DNA from: Actibacterium sp. 188UL27-1
GTDB taxonomy: Bacteria; Pseudomonadota; Alphaproteobacteria; Rhodobacterales; Rhodobacteraceae
Direction: 5' to 3'
Assembly (NCBI RefSeq): GCF_016901225.1
Contig: NZ_JAFEUL010000031.1
Span: 1-35,305, forward strand
DNA length: 35,305 nt
Below are positions 1-8,409 of the stretch, in pieces. A model generated the notes under the pieces. It worked only from the letters and a program-made list of their open reading frames with translations. It ran no database searches and had not been told where the DNA came from. Each line of letters starts with the position of its first letter. The first letter of the stretch is position 1. Both the position numbers and the translations under genes were made by a program.

Positions 1-2
1 AC

Positions 3-98
3 CACCGTCCGCACACAAGCCTCGCTGGTATGACGCCAGCCGAATATGCTAACCGGTCAAAGGAAGACCAAAACCTGAACAGAGCTAACCTAAATTAG
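3..98 (+). pseudogene. IS3-family transposase OrfB, C-terminal end only
   Basis: The window opens inside a plus-strand frame that ends at a TAG at 96-98. Its 31 residues read HRPHTSLAGMTPAEYANRSK and onward. This is the typical C-terminus of an IS3-family OrfB integrase, with the RPH-x-[SA]LxGxTPAEYA pattern. The catalytic DDE part lies outside the window, so I cannot tell whether the element is intact. It is followed at once by a likely terminal inverted repeat. Confidence 0.8.
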
Positions 99-100
99 CG

Positions 101-121
101 GACTCTAAGGGGAGCAGGTCA
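101..121 (+). repeat. Likely right terminal inverted repeat of the IS3-type element
   Basis: The sequence GACTCTAAGGGGAGCAGGTC plus one A starts two bases after the transposase stop. Read from outside inward it begins TGACCTGCTCCCCTTAGAGT, which has the TG...CA end form of many IS3-family elements. The matching left end lies outside the window, so the assignment rests on position and general form. Confidence 0.55.
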
Positions 122-489
122 CATCAAACCGATCACGACGCTTGCACCAGGTGCCCAGCATCGCAGGCACAAGGGCTTGAATAATCACGCAGAGGGATCC
201 CATCGACCGACCCGAAAGCGCGAGAAAGTCATGGGGCGTTTCAAGTCACCACGATAAGCCCAGAGGTTCCTTGCCAATCACGATCAAATCAACATCGTCT
301 TTCGTCCCCGCCGCTATCGCCTACCCGCAATATAACCCGACATGCACGCCGCCAGCCTTTGACCAGAAGCATACATCATTTACAGTTTTCACCCAGCCTC
401 TGCCCAGTCCTCCTAAATGCTGCGCGTTCCCGAACGTCCTCTTGCAGCATATCTGAATGTTGCCTTTTCAACGCGTGTTGAGGAAGCTT
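122..489. other. Intergenic stretch with no supported gene
   Basis: This stretch lies between the IS3 end and the 3' end of matB. The minus strand has a 24-codon open run (320-249) containing DLIVIGKEPLGLSW, then a TGA at 248-246, then a further open run in the same frame to the IS end. It could be a decayed gene cut by the IS, but I recognise no family. A short imperfect hairpin (TCAAC-GCGT-GTTGA, 468-481) just past the matB stop could help end the mat transcript, though it has no T-run. Confidence 0.4.
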
Positions 490-2007
490 TTAGGCTACGG
501 CAAACAGGTTCTTGTGCTCTTCCCTGAGCAGGTTTTTTTGCACCTTGCCCATGGTGTTGCGTGGAAGTTCATCAACGATGAGCAAACCACGAGGGTGCTT
601 GAAGCGCGCCAGGGACGCTGAGGTTGCCTCTTTTATTTGAGATAAGTCCGGCATTTCACCTTTTTCCGGGACAATGAGCCCAAGGACTGTCTCTCCAAAG
701 TCAGCGTGCGGCACACCGATTACCGCACTCTCCAACACGCCGGGCTGGGCATCAAGAACAAGTTCGATTTCTTTGGGGTAAATGTTGTAGCCACCGGAAA
801 TAATCAGGTCCTTATCACGACCAACAATTTGGACGTAACCGTCCTCATCGATCATGCCCAGATCACCCGTGACAAAGAACCCATTCTCGCGCAACTCAGC
901 GGCCGTTTTTTCTGGCATTTGCCAATATCCTTTGAACACGTTGGGGCCTCGCACTTCGATTTGGCCAACTTGTCCCTGTTCAAGTGTTTTGCCAGTCTCA
1001 GCATCGGTGATCTTCACCTCAACCCCTGGCAAAGGCAGGCCGACTGTCCCCGCTTTGCGCTCTCCCTTATAAGGGTTTGTGGTGTTCATGTTAGTTTCGG
1101 TCATTCCATACCGTTCGAGGATGCGATGTCCCGTCCTTTCTTCGAAATGGATATGCGTCTCAGCAAGTAGAGGTGCTGATCCGGAAACGAAAAGACGCAT
1201 ATGCGCTGTCAATTCGTGCGTGAGTCGAGCGTCGCCAAGAAGCCGGGTGTAAAAAGTTGGAACGCCCATCATTGAAGTGGCTTCAGGCAGGCGTTGGATA
1301 ACCGCATCGAGGTCAAATTTAGACATAAAGATCATCGAGCCGCCCGAGGCCAGCATGACGTTCGTTGCTACAAAGAGCCCATGCGTGTGGAAAATTGGCA
1401 GCGCATGCAAAAGCACGTCGGTGTCTGTGAAATGCCATTCCTTGGCCAAGGCGGTTGAATTTGACAGCAGATTGTTTTGCGTAAGCATTGCTCCTTTGGA
1501 ACGACCCGTCGTGCCAGAGGTATAAAGGAAAGCGGCAAGGTCGTCGGGAGCACGTGATACAGTTGTGAAGCTCTCAGGCATGGCGCGGGCGGCTTCCATC
1601 AACAACCCGCTTCCATCGACATTTAGTGTATCGACTTTTACCCCTAAATTCTGAGCAAGTTCAGTCAACTCGCCTTCATTGCGACTGTCGCAAACAATCA
1701 AAGATGCCCCGCTATTTTCGATAAAGTAAGATAACTCATCAACGGTGTAGGCCGTATTCAACGGAATAAAGACTAGGCCAGCTTGAACACAAGCTGCGTA
1801 GAGGGCGAGAGCCTCAGACGACTTGGCAACTTGTACTGCGACACGATCACCGGGTTTCAAGCCATGTAATTTAAGAACGTGTGCGACTTGCGCTGCCATC
1901 GCCAGGAAATCGCTGTGCGTGATGACACCACCGTCAATTAGCTTGAGAAACGGCGTAGTCTTTCCCGCATGAACACCAAAAAGACTGTCATAGAGAGGAT
2001 TTGGCAT
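490..2007 (-). CDS. matB: Malonyl-CoA synthetase (ATP-dependent malonate-CoA ligase)
   Basis: This acyl-adenylate-forming enzyme converts malonate, CoA and ATP to malonyl-CoA, AMP and PPi in the cytoplasm. The product has 505 residues, usual for MatB. The P-loop-like motif YTSGTTGRSKG is at residues 162-172, the ERYGMTET core motif near 298-305, GDLG at 381-384, the hinge segment GRDKDLIISGGYNIYPKE near 396-413, and the catalytic lysine in NTMGKVQK at about K488. I chose the ATG at 2005-2007, giving MPNPLYDSLFG, because an AAGGAT ribosome-binding site precedes it. A longer upstream extension would overlap the decarboxylase gene and start with unrelated basic residues. It starts 4 bp after the malonyl-CoA decarboxylase stop and is the last gene of the malonate operon. 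A decayed paralogue lies at 16664-17334. Confidence 0.9.
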   Translation of the reverse strand: MPNPLYDSLFGVHAGKTTPFLKLIDGGVITHSDFLAMAAQVAHVLKLHGLKPGDRVAVQVAKSSEALALYAACVQAGLVFIPLNTAYTVDELSYFIENSGASLIVCDSRNEGELTELAQNLGVKVDTLNVDGSGLLMEAARAMPESFTTVSRAPDDLAAFLYTSGTTGRSKGAMLTQNNLLSNSTALAKEWHFTDTDVLLHALPIFHTHGLFVATNVMLASGGSMIFMSKFDLDAVIQRLPEATSMMGVPTFYTRLLGDARLTHELTAHMRLFVSGSAPLLAETHIHFEERTGHRILERYGMTETNMNTTNPYKGERKAGTVGLPLPGVEVKITDAETGKTLEQGQVGQIEVRGPNVFKGYWQMPEKTAAELRENGFFVTGDLGMIDEDGYVQIVGRDKDLIISGGYNIYPKEIELVLDAQPGVLESAVIGVPHADFGETVLGLIVPEKGEMPDLSQIKEATSASLARFKHPRGLLIVDELPRNTMGKVQKNLLREEHKNLFAVA

Positions 2008-2011
2008 CGGT

Positions 2012-3271
2012 CTATCCTTTTTCGTTTGCAGGGAGCGCAACGGACCCAGCCAAATCCTTGACCTCTTGCGTCGCGGGAACCTCATGGGTGGTTACGAATT
2101 TCTCGTGGTTCTGTTCGACCTGCCCGAGGTCGTAGAGGTAGTTCACCATAGCGCCCCCAGATTGTTGCCGCCCTTTTTCTGAGGTGTCGGCATTTGCGTG
2201 CACATCGTGGACAATTGCGCCGTTACCGAGGTGAAACCGGGCGACTGGATCGAAGGGCAACCCATTCTGAGCTTTGGCGTTCAGAAGGTAATAGGCAGCG
2301 GCAGCGCGCATGTTCTCGTTATGGTCTGCGCCGTATGTCAATCCCGACGCGTCTAGCCATTTGGTCAAGTTCGGGATTGGCGAAAGGGTGGCAAAGGTCT
2401 CTAACCCTTTCAATTCGGTAGAGAGGTCAGACGCAACCTGTTTGATCAGCGAGTTCCCGAAGGAAATGCTCGCGAGCCCGGATTGGCAGTTTGAGATGGA
2501 ATAAAAGACCGCAGTGTCGGCCTCACTGGCCAGCATCGCTGCGCGTTCTTCTGCCAGCAAATTCTGCACCGATGATGGAATGCCTTGGGTCAGAGCGACT
2601 TCAACGAAAATCAGAGGCTCATCCGGCATTGATGGATGAAAGAATGCAAAGCAACGACGATCGGATGGCTCCAGCCGTCGTCGCAGGTCTTCCCAACTTT
2701 CGATTGCGTGAACAGCCTCATAGGCGATGATCTTCTCAAGGATGTGCGCGGGGCTTTCCCAACTGATAGGGCGAAGCACCAGAAAACCACGATTGAACCA
2801 ACTCGCAAAGAGATGGCGAAAGTCCAGGTCGAGTGCCTGCAAAGCAGGGTCCTTCTTGCCCAGCCGCAGCAAGTCAGACCGTATGTTCACAAGAGCACCG
2901 GTTGCACCAGGCACCATGTTCAGGCGTCGAATGAACTCTTGCCTCGGTGGTTCCGCCGCAGCCGCAAATGCACGATAGCTGCATTTACTGACCTCGCGTT
3001 CATATACCTCGAGAGAGTTCCGAACGGCTTCTGGATCAATGTTCATCGAGTGCGCAAGGTGCGCAAAGAACGCCAGCTTCTCATCGTTTTCCAGCAGCTC
3101 ATAGCGATCAAGTATCTCCTGGGCCAACACGAGACCGGAAGTTTCCCCCGTCGCCTTCACCAACGCTAGAGCCATTTCCTCAAGTGGGCGGCCGTCTTCT
3201 TTGCTATCAGACACCTCTCGGCGGGCGCGTCGCTCGAAGACAGCAGACAATATGTCCGCAAACAACGTCAT
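2012..3271 (-). CDS. matA: Malonyl-CoA decarboxylase
   Basis: This enzyme decarboxylates malonyl-CoA to acetyl-CoA, completing malonate breakdown together with MatB. The product is 419 residues, with the N-terminal helical domain and C-terminal acetyltransferase-like catalytic domain of the MCD family. Recognisable blocks are FFHPSMPDEPLIFVEVALT (210-228), the serine-containing YSISNCQSGL (257-266), TLSPIP (295-300), and RFHLGNGA (345-352), whose His347 matches the family's catalytic histidine. NYLYDL (377-382) and QNHEKF (387-392) are also typical. The ATG overlaps the stop of the TRAP large-permease gene by 4 bp, so translation is probably coupled. The gene is commonly called matA in rhizobia and mcd elsewhere. 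A C-terminal fragment of a second copy lies near 16.3-16.7 kb. Confidence 0.92.
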   Translation of the reverse strand: MTLFADILSAVFERRARREVSDSKEDGRPLEEMALALVKATGETSGLVLAQEILDRYELLENDEKLAFFAHLAHSMNIDPEAVRNSLEVYEREVSKCSYRAFAAAAEPPRQEFIRRLNMVPGATGALVNIRSDLLRLGKKDPALQALDLDFRHLFASWFNRGFLVLRPISWESPAHILEKIIAYEAVHAIESWEDLRRRLEPSDRRCFAFFHPSMPDEPLIFVEVALTQGIPSSVQNLLAEERAAMLASEADTAVFYSISNCQSGLASISFGNSLIKQVASDLSTELKGLETFATLSPIPNLTKWLDASGLTYGADHNENMRAAAAYYLLNAKAQNGLPFDPVARFHLGNGAIVHDVHANADTSEKGRQQSGGAMVNYLYDLGQVEQNHEKFVTTHEVPATQEVKDLAGSVALPANEKG

Positions 3272-4584
3272 CGCGCAGCACCCATCACGGTATCAGGCAG
3301 CCATGTGGCAATGCCTGGGAACAGGCACAGGAGGACTATGGCAATCACCATACAAGCTACGAATGGCAGAGATCCTTTGAGGATAGTCTTCAATGAGATA
3401 TCCGGAGCGATTCCGTTAATGACGTAGAGATTCAGGCCAACAGGTGGTGAAATAAGCCCGATTTCCATGTTGATCGTCAGCACCACTGCGAACCAGATGG
3501 GATCAAACCCAGCAGTTGTGATGATCGGCAACAGAATGGGTGCCGCCATCAAGATGACTGCAACCGGGGGAAGGAAAAAGCCTGCGATCAGTAGGAAGAT
3601 GTTCACGGCAAACATCAGCACCCAGCGGTTCACGTCCAAAGTGCCAATCCACTCGGCGATTGCCTGGGTGATAAAGAGCGAGGACAGCATGTAGCTAAAC
3701 ACACCAGCGGCAGCGATGATGAAAAGGATCATCACGCTTTCCTTGGTACTGTCTCTCAGCACCACCCAGAGATCGGCTGGGTTCCAGAGCTTATAGATCA
3801 CCATCGCGATCAACAGGCATAACAGGGCTCCCACCGCCGCCGTCTCCGATGGCGTCGCTACACCGCCATACATGGCGTAGAGCACGCCAATAATGATCAA
3901 GATAAAGGGTGCAACGCGAGGCAGAATTTCGAACTTCTCACGCCATGAATAGCTGGTGGCGCTCAGCACCGCAGAGTCCCCTGACCTCCAGGTCGCGTAC
4001 AATGACCATGCCATAAACAATGCAACCAGCATGAGTCCTGGGAACACCCCTGCGAGGAAAAGGCGGCCAATCGAAGTCTCCGTCGCAATGCCATAAACAA
4101 TCATAGTTACGGACGGCGGAATCAGGATACCAAGCGTGCCACCTGCAGCAATTGAGCCTGAGGCAATCGCATCGGGGTAGCCACGCTTACGCATCTCGGG
4201 AATACCCATTTTGCCAATGGCCGCACAGGTTGCTGGAGACGAACCAGACATTGCTGAGAACAGTGCACAAGCGCCAAGGTTGGAAATAACCAGGCCACCG
4301 GGAACACGTGTTAGCCAACGCTCCAAGGCTTCGTACAAATCTGCCCCGGCCCGTGTTGAGGCTATCGACGCCCCCATGATGATAAACATGGGAATGGACA
4401 ACAAAGCGAAGTTGTCGAGCTTGCCGAAGAGGATTTCGGGCATCAGTTCCAGAGACCGCAATCCGTCAAAGACGATCAGGAAGCCCGCAGAAACAATGAG
4501 CAGGCCAAGACCGACGGAAACTCCAGAAAACAGTACAAGGATCGTGGCAACCGCGACTATCGCACCAAGAAGAAGCGGGTCCAT
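3268..4584 (-). CDS. matM: TRAP transporter large permease (DctM family), probably for malonate
   Basis: This is the 438-residue integral membrane subunit of a tripartite ATP-independent periplasmic (TRAP) transporter, driving ion-coupled uptake of a bound organic acid. Many hydrophobic segments run throughout. DctM hallmarks include FALLSIPMFIIMGA (about 59-72), AMSGSSPATCAAIG (about 114-127), GSIAAGGTLGILIPPS (about 147-162) and a C-terminal LISPPVGLNLYVINGI. Its start overlaps the small-permease stop by one base and its end overlaps the malonyl-CoA decarboxylase start by 4 bp. Malonate as substrate is inferred from the operon with matA and matB, which has the same gene content as rhizobial matPQMAB. 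The family alone would allow other C4-dicarboxylate-like acids. Confidence 0.88.
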   Translation of the reverse strand: MDPLLLGAIVAVATILVLFSGVSVGLGLLIVSAGFLIVFDGLRSLELMPEILFGKLDNFALLSIPMFIIMGASIASTRAGADLYEALERWLTRVPGGLVISNLGACALFSAMSGSSPATCAAIGKMGIPEMRKRGYPDAIASGSIAAGGTLGILIPPSVTMIVYGIATETSIGRLFLAGVFPGLMLVALFMAWSLYATWRSGDSAVLSATSYSWREKFEILPRVAPFILIIIGVLYAMYGGVATPSETAAVGALLCLLIAMVIYKLWNPADLWVVLRDSTKESVMILFIIAAAGVFSYMLSSLFITQAIAEWIGTLDVNRWVLMFAVNIFLLIAGFFLPPVAVILMAAPILLPIITTAGFDPIWFAVVLTINMEIGLISPPVGLNLYVINGIAPDISLKTILKGSLPFVACMVIAIVLLCLFPGIATWLPDTVMGAAR

Positions 4585-5132
4585 CAGGCGTCCTCCAGAC
4601 CAAAGGGCTTATCAATGCCGAGGATAACGGCAACGAGATCGGCAATGAGCTGCAACATCAGCAGGCCAAATCCGATTGGGATTGAAAGATACGGTATCCA
4701 AAGACGGACGCCCCAAACGGTGTCAGACCGCCAGCCGCGTTCCCAGGCGAAGTGCCAGTATTCGTAGCCGTAGAAAAGCATCACGCCGACGATCAGGATC
4801 GATACCGACAGGGTGACGTAGCAGAGAATTTTCCGTGCGCCTGTCGGAAGCGCTAAAGGAACCAAATCGACGTTTACGTGCCCACGCAACCGCTGGACAT
4901 AAGGCAAACCGATCAAAGTCGCCGCGACGACGAGGTAAATGACTGCTTCAGTTTGCCAGACGGTGGATCCATTCAAGACGAAGCGGATGAAAATCATCTG
5001 GCAGGTGATGAAAACCGCGGTGACGATCATTGTCGCAGAGCACCATCCAGCGAGGGTCGAAAGGGCCGCCACAAAGCGCAAGAAGGGGTTGTTGCCAACG
5101 TTTGCAACGGCGGCATTGCTCTGGCCAGCCAT
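4584..5132 (-). CDS. matQ: TRAP transporter small permease (DctQ family)
   Basis: This is the 182-residue small membrane subunit of the TRAP system, with about four hydrophobic segments (near residues 27-50, 65-83, 105-125 and 145-168). DctQ proteins pair with the DctM subunit in the inner membrane. An AGGAGG ribosome-binding site lies about 6 bp before the ATG at 5130-5132. The gene ends with a one-base overlap into the DctM start. It sits between the binding-protein and large-permease genes in the usual P-Q-M order. A 66-bp gap with a strong hairpin separates it from the binding-protein gene. Confidence 0.85.
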   Translation of the reverse strand: MAGQSNAAVANVGNNPFLRFVAALSTLAGWCSATMIVTAVFITCQMIFIRFVLNGSTVWQTEAVIYLVVAATLIGLPYVQRLRGHVNVDLVPLALPTGARKILCYVTLSVSILIVGVMLFYGYEYWHFAWERGWRSDTVWGVRLWIPYLSIPIGFGLLMLQLIADLVAVILGIDKPFGLEDA

Positions 5133-5165
5133 GGCGACCTCCTAGATTTTGGAAATTAGCAGATT

Positions 5166-5188
5166 GGGGCGGCAAAGTTTGCCGCCCC
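5166..5188 (-). promoter_or_regulatory. Strong intercistronic hairpin between TRAP dctP and dctQ genes
   Basis: GGGGCGGCAAA and TTTGCCGCCCC flank a single base, so the RNA can form a near-perfect GC-rich stem closed by a few A/U-rich bases. It starts 10 bp after the binding-protein stop. No T-run follows in the direction of transcription. It therefore looks more like an mRNA stabiliser or partial terminator that keeps binding-protein levels above those of the permease than a full terminator. Such hairpins are common after binding-protein genes. Confidence 0.75.
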
Positions 5189-5198
5189 GGTCCAGCAA

Positions 5199-6185
5199 TC
5201 ACTCGACGGAAAGTGCGAGGTCCAGGAGTTCTTGGCCGCCTGGAGTGTCCTCGACGAAGGCTTTGTAAGACGTCTCCTGCGCGAGTGCGCGCCATGCGTC
5301 AAACTCTTCCTGAGACATGGCAGCGATTTCTACGCCGTTCTCGGCGAAGACTTCCGCCGATGCTGCGTCCTGCTTTTTCGCCTCTTCAAGATAGAAAGCC
5401 TCGGCTTTGGCAGCCGCCGCCAAAAGAGCAGCCTGTTGCTCAGCGCTCAGCCCTTCAAAGGTGGATTTGTTCATCATCATAGGTTGATACATAAACCACA
5501 GTGCGAAATCGCTTGCTGGCGTGTAGCACGCAACCTGTTCGTAAATCCTATAGCTAACGAAGGAGGACGACGACGTGTTGGCGGCGGTCAAAACGCCGGT
5601 CTGCATGGCGTTGTAAATCTCGGACGATGCCATGGACGCGATGGACGCGCCTGCACCTGCCAGCATTTGCTCGAACGCCTTACCAGCCGCACGGGTCTGC
5701 TGACCCTGCACGTCCTCCGGCGCAGTGATGCACTGGTCTTTCCCAACAAAACCGCCTGCCAAGTAGCCGTGGACCAGCACCATTACATCATCACCGGCCA
5801 TGATCTCTTCGATCTTGCCCATGAAGTCGCTTTCGTTGAGGCGCGCAGCGTGGTCGTGGTTCTTCACCAGACCTGGCATCAAAGTCAGGTTATATGCGGG
5901 CTGCTGGCCACCAGCGTAGCTGAGTGGAAAAACCGTCATGTCAAGCTGACCACGGCTCAGCGGTTTGTACTGCTCACGCGGCTTAAATAGAGACTTTGAC
6001 GGGAAAATCTTGATTTCAAGGTCGACGTTTGCGGCTGCAACTTCATCAGCAACCATTTGGGCCACTTGGTGACGCACATCTGCGGTTGACCACTGGTGCG
6101 ACAACCGAAGCTCTTCAGCTCCTGCCGTGACAGTTCCTACGAGCAGTGCAGCCGATGTGATGGTGGCGGTAAGTTGAAAGTTCAT
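5199..6185 (-). CDS. matP: TRAP transporter periplasmic solute-binding protein (DctP family)
   Basis: This 328-residue periplasmic receptor captures the substrate and delivers it to the TRAP permease. The N-terminus MNFQLTATITSAALLVGTVTA-GAEE is a signal peptide with probable cleavage near residues 21-23. DctP features follow: LRLSHQWSTADVRHQVAQMV (27-46) and a central KDQCITAPEDVQGQQTRAAG segment, where the arginine of QTRAAG probably corresponds to the carboxylate-binding arginine of the family. The QTGVLTAANTSSSSFVSYRIYE stretch also belongs to the ligand-binding region. A strong GGAGG ribosome-binding site precedes the ATG at 6183-6185. It is the first gene of the malonate operon and faces the regulator gene across a short divergent region. 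Malonate as ligand is inferred from context. Confidence 0.88.
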   Translation of the reverse strand: MNFQLTATITSAALLVGTVTAGAEELRLSHQWSTADVRHQVAQMVADEVAAANVDLEIKIFPSKSLFKPREQYKPLSRGQLDMTVFPLSYAGGQQPAYNLTLMPGLVKNHDHAARLNESDFMGKIEEIMAGDDVMVLVHGYLAGGFVGKDQCITAPEDVQGQQTRAAGKAFEQMLAGAGASIASMASSEIYNAMQTGVLTAANTSSSSFVSYRIYEQVACYTPASDFALWFMYQPMMMNKSTFEGLSAEQQAALLAAAAKAEAFYLEEAKKQDAASAEVFAENGVEIAAMSQEEFDAWRALAQETSYKAFVEDTPGGQELLDLALSVE

Positions 6186-6228
6186 TGGTTTCCTCCCTAA
6201 TGTCCCGATTCACCATCGGGCTCCAAGC

Positions 6229-6257
6229 TTAATCGCAGCTTGTGCATATCCAGTCAA
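6229..6257 (-). promoter_or_regulatory. Predicted promoter of the malonate operon
   Basis: On the minus strand a good -35 box TTGACT (6257-6252) is followed after 17 bp by a weak -10 candidate GATTAA (6234-6229). It lies about 45-70 bp upstream of the binding-protein start. The regulator palindrome lies directly upstream of the -35. The weak -10 would fit an activated or otherwise regulated promoter. This was located by eye. Confidence 0.45.
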
Positions 6258-6260
6258 CGT

Positions 6261-6274
6261 TCTTGTATACAATA
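6261..6274. promoter_or_regulatory. Predicted MatR/GntR operator
   Basis: TCTTGTA-TACAATA contains the perfect palindrome TTGTATACAA (6263-6272), the usual TNGTNNNACNA form of FCD-type GntR operators. It lies between the divergent malonate operon and its GntR gene. Its centre falls roughly 46 bp upstream of the start site implied by the predicted mat promoter. From memory, the operator reported for rhizobial MatR is TCTTGTA/TACACGA at about the same distance; I could not check this. Confidence 0.7.
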
Positions 6275-6319
6275 TAGCACATCTTGCGCACTAGACTGGT
6301 TTCTGATACTGAGAATGAC

Positions 6320-6976
6320 ATGGATCAGAAGCGCTCAGACATAATCACTAACCAAATCGAAGAGCTGATTTTCGATGGCACCTTTGGTGACGAAGAACGC
6401 TTGGACGAAGTGCAGTTGGCAGAACGGTTTGCTGTATCTCGGACGCCGGTCCGAGAAGCTTTGCTCAGACTTGCCCAATCTGGATTGGTTGAACATCGAC
6501 CAAGGCGGGGGGTGTTTGTTAAACAACCAGGACCGATTGCTTTGATGGAGATGTTTGAGGTTATGGCGGAGCTTGAAGCAACTGCTGCGCGCTTCGCGGC
6601 ACACCGCATATCTGATAATGCAATCGGTGAGCTGAAAGACGCGAACGAGCGATGCAATGCTGCTGTTGAGCAACAGGACACAGAAAAATACTATCGCGAA
6701 AACGAGCAGTTTCACGCGATCTTATACCGCGAGTCTGGAAATGGTTTCCTCGAACTAGAGTGCCTTCGTCTCCAGCGCAGACTTCAGCCATTCCGCCGAA
6801 CTCAACTGCGTCTCAGGGGCCGCCTGAAGCAGTCAATGAAGGAACATCAACAGATAGTGGCTGCGCTTGAAGAAGGCGAAGCTACCCAAGCTTCAGAAGC
6901 CGTTCGGTCGCATGTCGCAGTTCAGGGCGAGAAATTTCACCATCTTATGGCTAGTCTAAAAACAGCTGCCGAATAG
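6320..6976 (+). CDS. matR: GntR-family (FadR/FCD) regulator of malonate utilisation
   Basis: This is a 218-residue transcription factor. A winged-helix DNA-binding domain covers about residues 5-70, with the recognition motif LAERFAVSRTPVREALLRLAQSGLVEHRPRRGVFV. An all-helical FCD effector domain follows at about 75-210, including the NEQFHAIL segment (128-135) that holds one metal/ligand-binding histidine (H132). I chose the ATG at 6320 with an upstream GAG. A TTG at 6284 in the same frame would add 12 residues that look unrelated to the family and lie closer to the operator. Divergent orientation from the TRAP-matAB operon and the palindrome between them point to control of malonate uptake and breakdown, with malonate or malonyl-CoA as likely effector. 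Confidence 0.85.
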   Translation: MDQKRSDIITNQIEELIFDGTFGDEERLDEVQLAERFAVSRTPVREALLRLAQSGLVEHRPRRGVFVKQPGPIALMEMFEVMAELEATAARFAAHRISDNAIGELKDANERCNAAVEQQDTEKYYRENEQFHAILYRESGNGFLELECLRLQRRLQPFRRTQLRLRGRLKQSMKEHQQIVAALEEGEATQASEAVRSHVAVQGEKFHHLMASLKTAAE

Positions 6977-7064
6977 ACATAGTGATCAGCTGCGTAAGGG
7001 TTGCAAGGTACTGATGTTTCTAAAAAAATCAGTTTGAGAACTGTTGTTCATTAAGCGTTTTCTG

Positions 7065-8298
7065 CTACCGTTTTGATCTTATGCCATTGTGGAGCCCATC
7101 GGGCGCAGTTTGGCGATCTCGCGTGCCCTTGTCATGCGCCGCCTCCTGGACATGCCGTGAGACGATACGGGCATCTTTGTTGGGCTTGCAGCGTTCTTTC
7201 AGGGCGCAGGTGGAACAGTGTGTCTTGCTTGCGTAGTACCGTTTGATGCCATCCTTGCTGACGCTTGCGCACGGGGTGCGCATCTTGCGCCAGTATTTCA
7301 TGAGGGGTTTGCCACCAGGGCAGGTGTATGCGTCCGTTGCTGGATCTAGGGGAACTCGAGATTGGAGAATGTGCCGTCTTTGCGATCCGATCTGCCGATC
7401 ACGGGGGCATGCGGTTCAATGTCTTGATCGACCAGCCAACCCAGCATGTAGCCCGAACCATAGGCGGTGTCCGCAGCCAGCCGGTCTGGAAAAAGATCGA
7501 ACCTGTCTCGCGTGCGGGTCAGCATTGTCTGGGTTGCCCCAACCTCAGCCGCACGGATAGCGCGGGTCGCCTCGACATCCATAAAGATCGCATGGTCAGT
7601 ATCGATCAGGTAATTGGTCGAATAGGCAAAGAATGCTGGTCCTTTCAACGCACCTGTCCATTGGCTGGCGGGATCAGAGAAAGATGTGAATTTCGGCGTC
7701 ACCTCGCTTGCGGCACCAAATGTGGCATCATCTAACGTCTCAAGATATCCCGGCACAGCTCGCGGAACGACCGCCGGGTCGATCTGTGCCGCCTCCTATT
7801 CCGCCTTTGGCGCTGATTATTGCTTGTTGGCATCGGCCTGGATGATGCTGGCATCTGTCGCAAAGTTCTCGCCGCCAACCAAGCCCTCTGCCATGCAGCG
7901 TTTCACGACCGTCTCAAATAGACGGCGGAACAGATCGTAGTCACGGAACCGTCATGTCAGTTCTTGGAAAAGGTCGAATGATCGGAGATCGGATCTGAGA
8001 GATCAAGTTTGCAGAACCATCAATATGCGAGGTTCAGATGAACCTCTTCGCAGAGCCGACGCTCAGACCGGATGCCAAAGCAGTACCCAAACAGCAGCAT
8101 GCGGATCATCAATTCTGGATCAATCGATGGGCGGCCTGTGTGGCTGTATAAATCCGTCAGATGGGCGCGAATGCTACTGAGATCAACGAACCAATTAATC
8201 GCACACAACAGGTGATCTTGTGGGACGTGCTCTTCAAGCGAAAACTCATAGAATAACGCCGCTTGCGCTTCCTGCTTCGGTCCCATCATCGCAATCAA
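7065..8298 (-). pseudogene. Broken IS1182-type (DDE) transposase
   Basis: Read on the minus strand, the gene starts at 8298 with MIAMMGPKQEAQAALFYEFSL. It continues through the N-terminal domain (DHLLCAINWFVDLSSI, GRPSIDPELMIRMLLFGY) to HLNLAY near 8020. There a TGA replaces an expected codon and the frame continues WFCKLDLSDPISDHSTFSKN. A frameshift near 7960 leads to RFRDYDLFRRLFETVVKRCMAEGLVGG and then the middle domain (7756-7346). Another shift near 7346-7301 gives the cysteine-rich C-terminal block CSTCALKERCKP. The C-terminus after HVQEAA is scrambled. At least one nonsense change and two frameshifts make it non-functional. The gene order N to C is otherwise colinear, so it is one decayed copy rather than several elements. 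Confidence 0.85.
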
Positions 8299-8409
8299 CC
8301 TCCAGTATGAATACCGAAATTGACTCAGCGATCAGCACCCCAAACGAGCTGAGTTTTTCAACAACATTAGCCCAAAGTCACTGATGTTGCGGCGAATCTT
8401 AACGACCGG

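Noticed and set aside
122-320. Possible universal-stress-like minus-strand coding (DLIVIGKEPLGLSW)
   Set aside because: Only a short motif fits, an in-frame TGA follows, and the downstream order of residues does not match the family.
468-481. Rho-independent terminator after matB
   Set aside because: The stem is only five base pairs and in the transcription direction is followed by A residues rather than a T-run.
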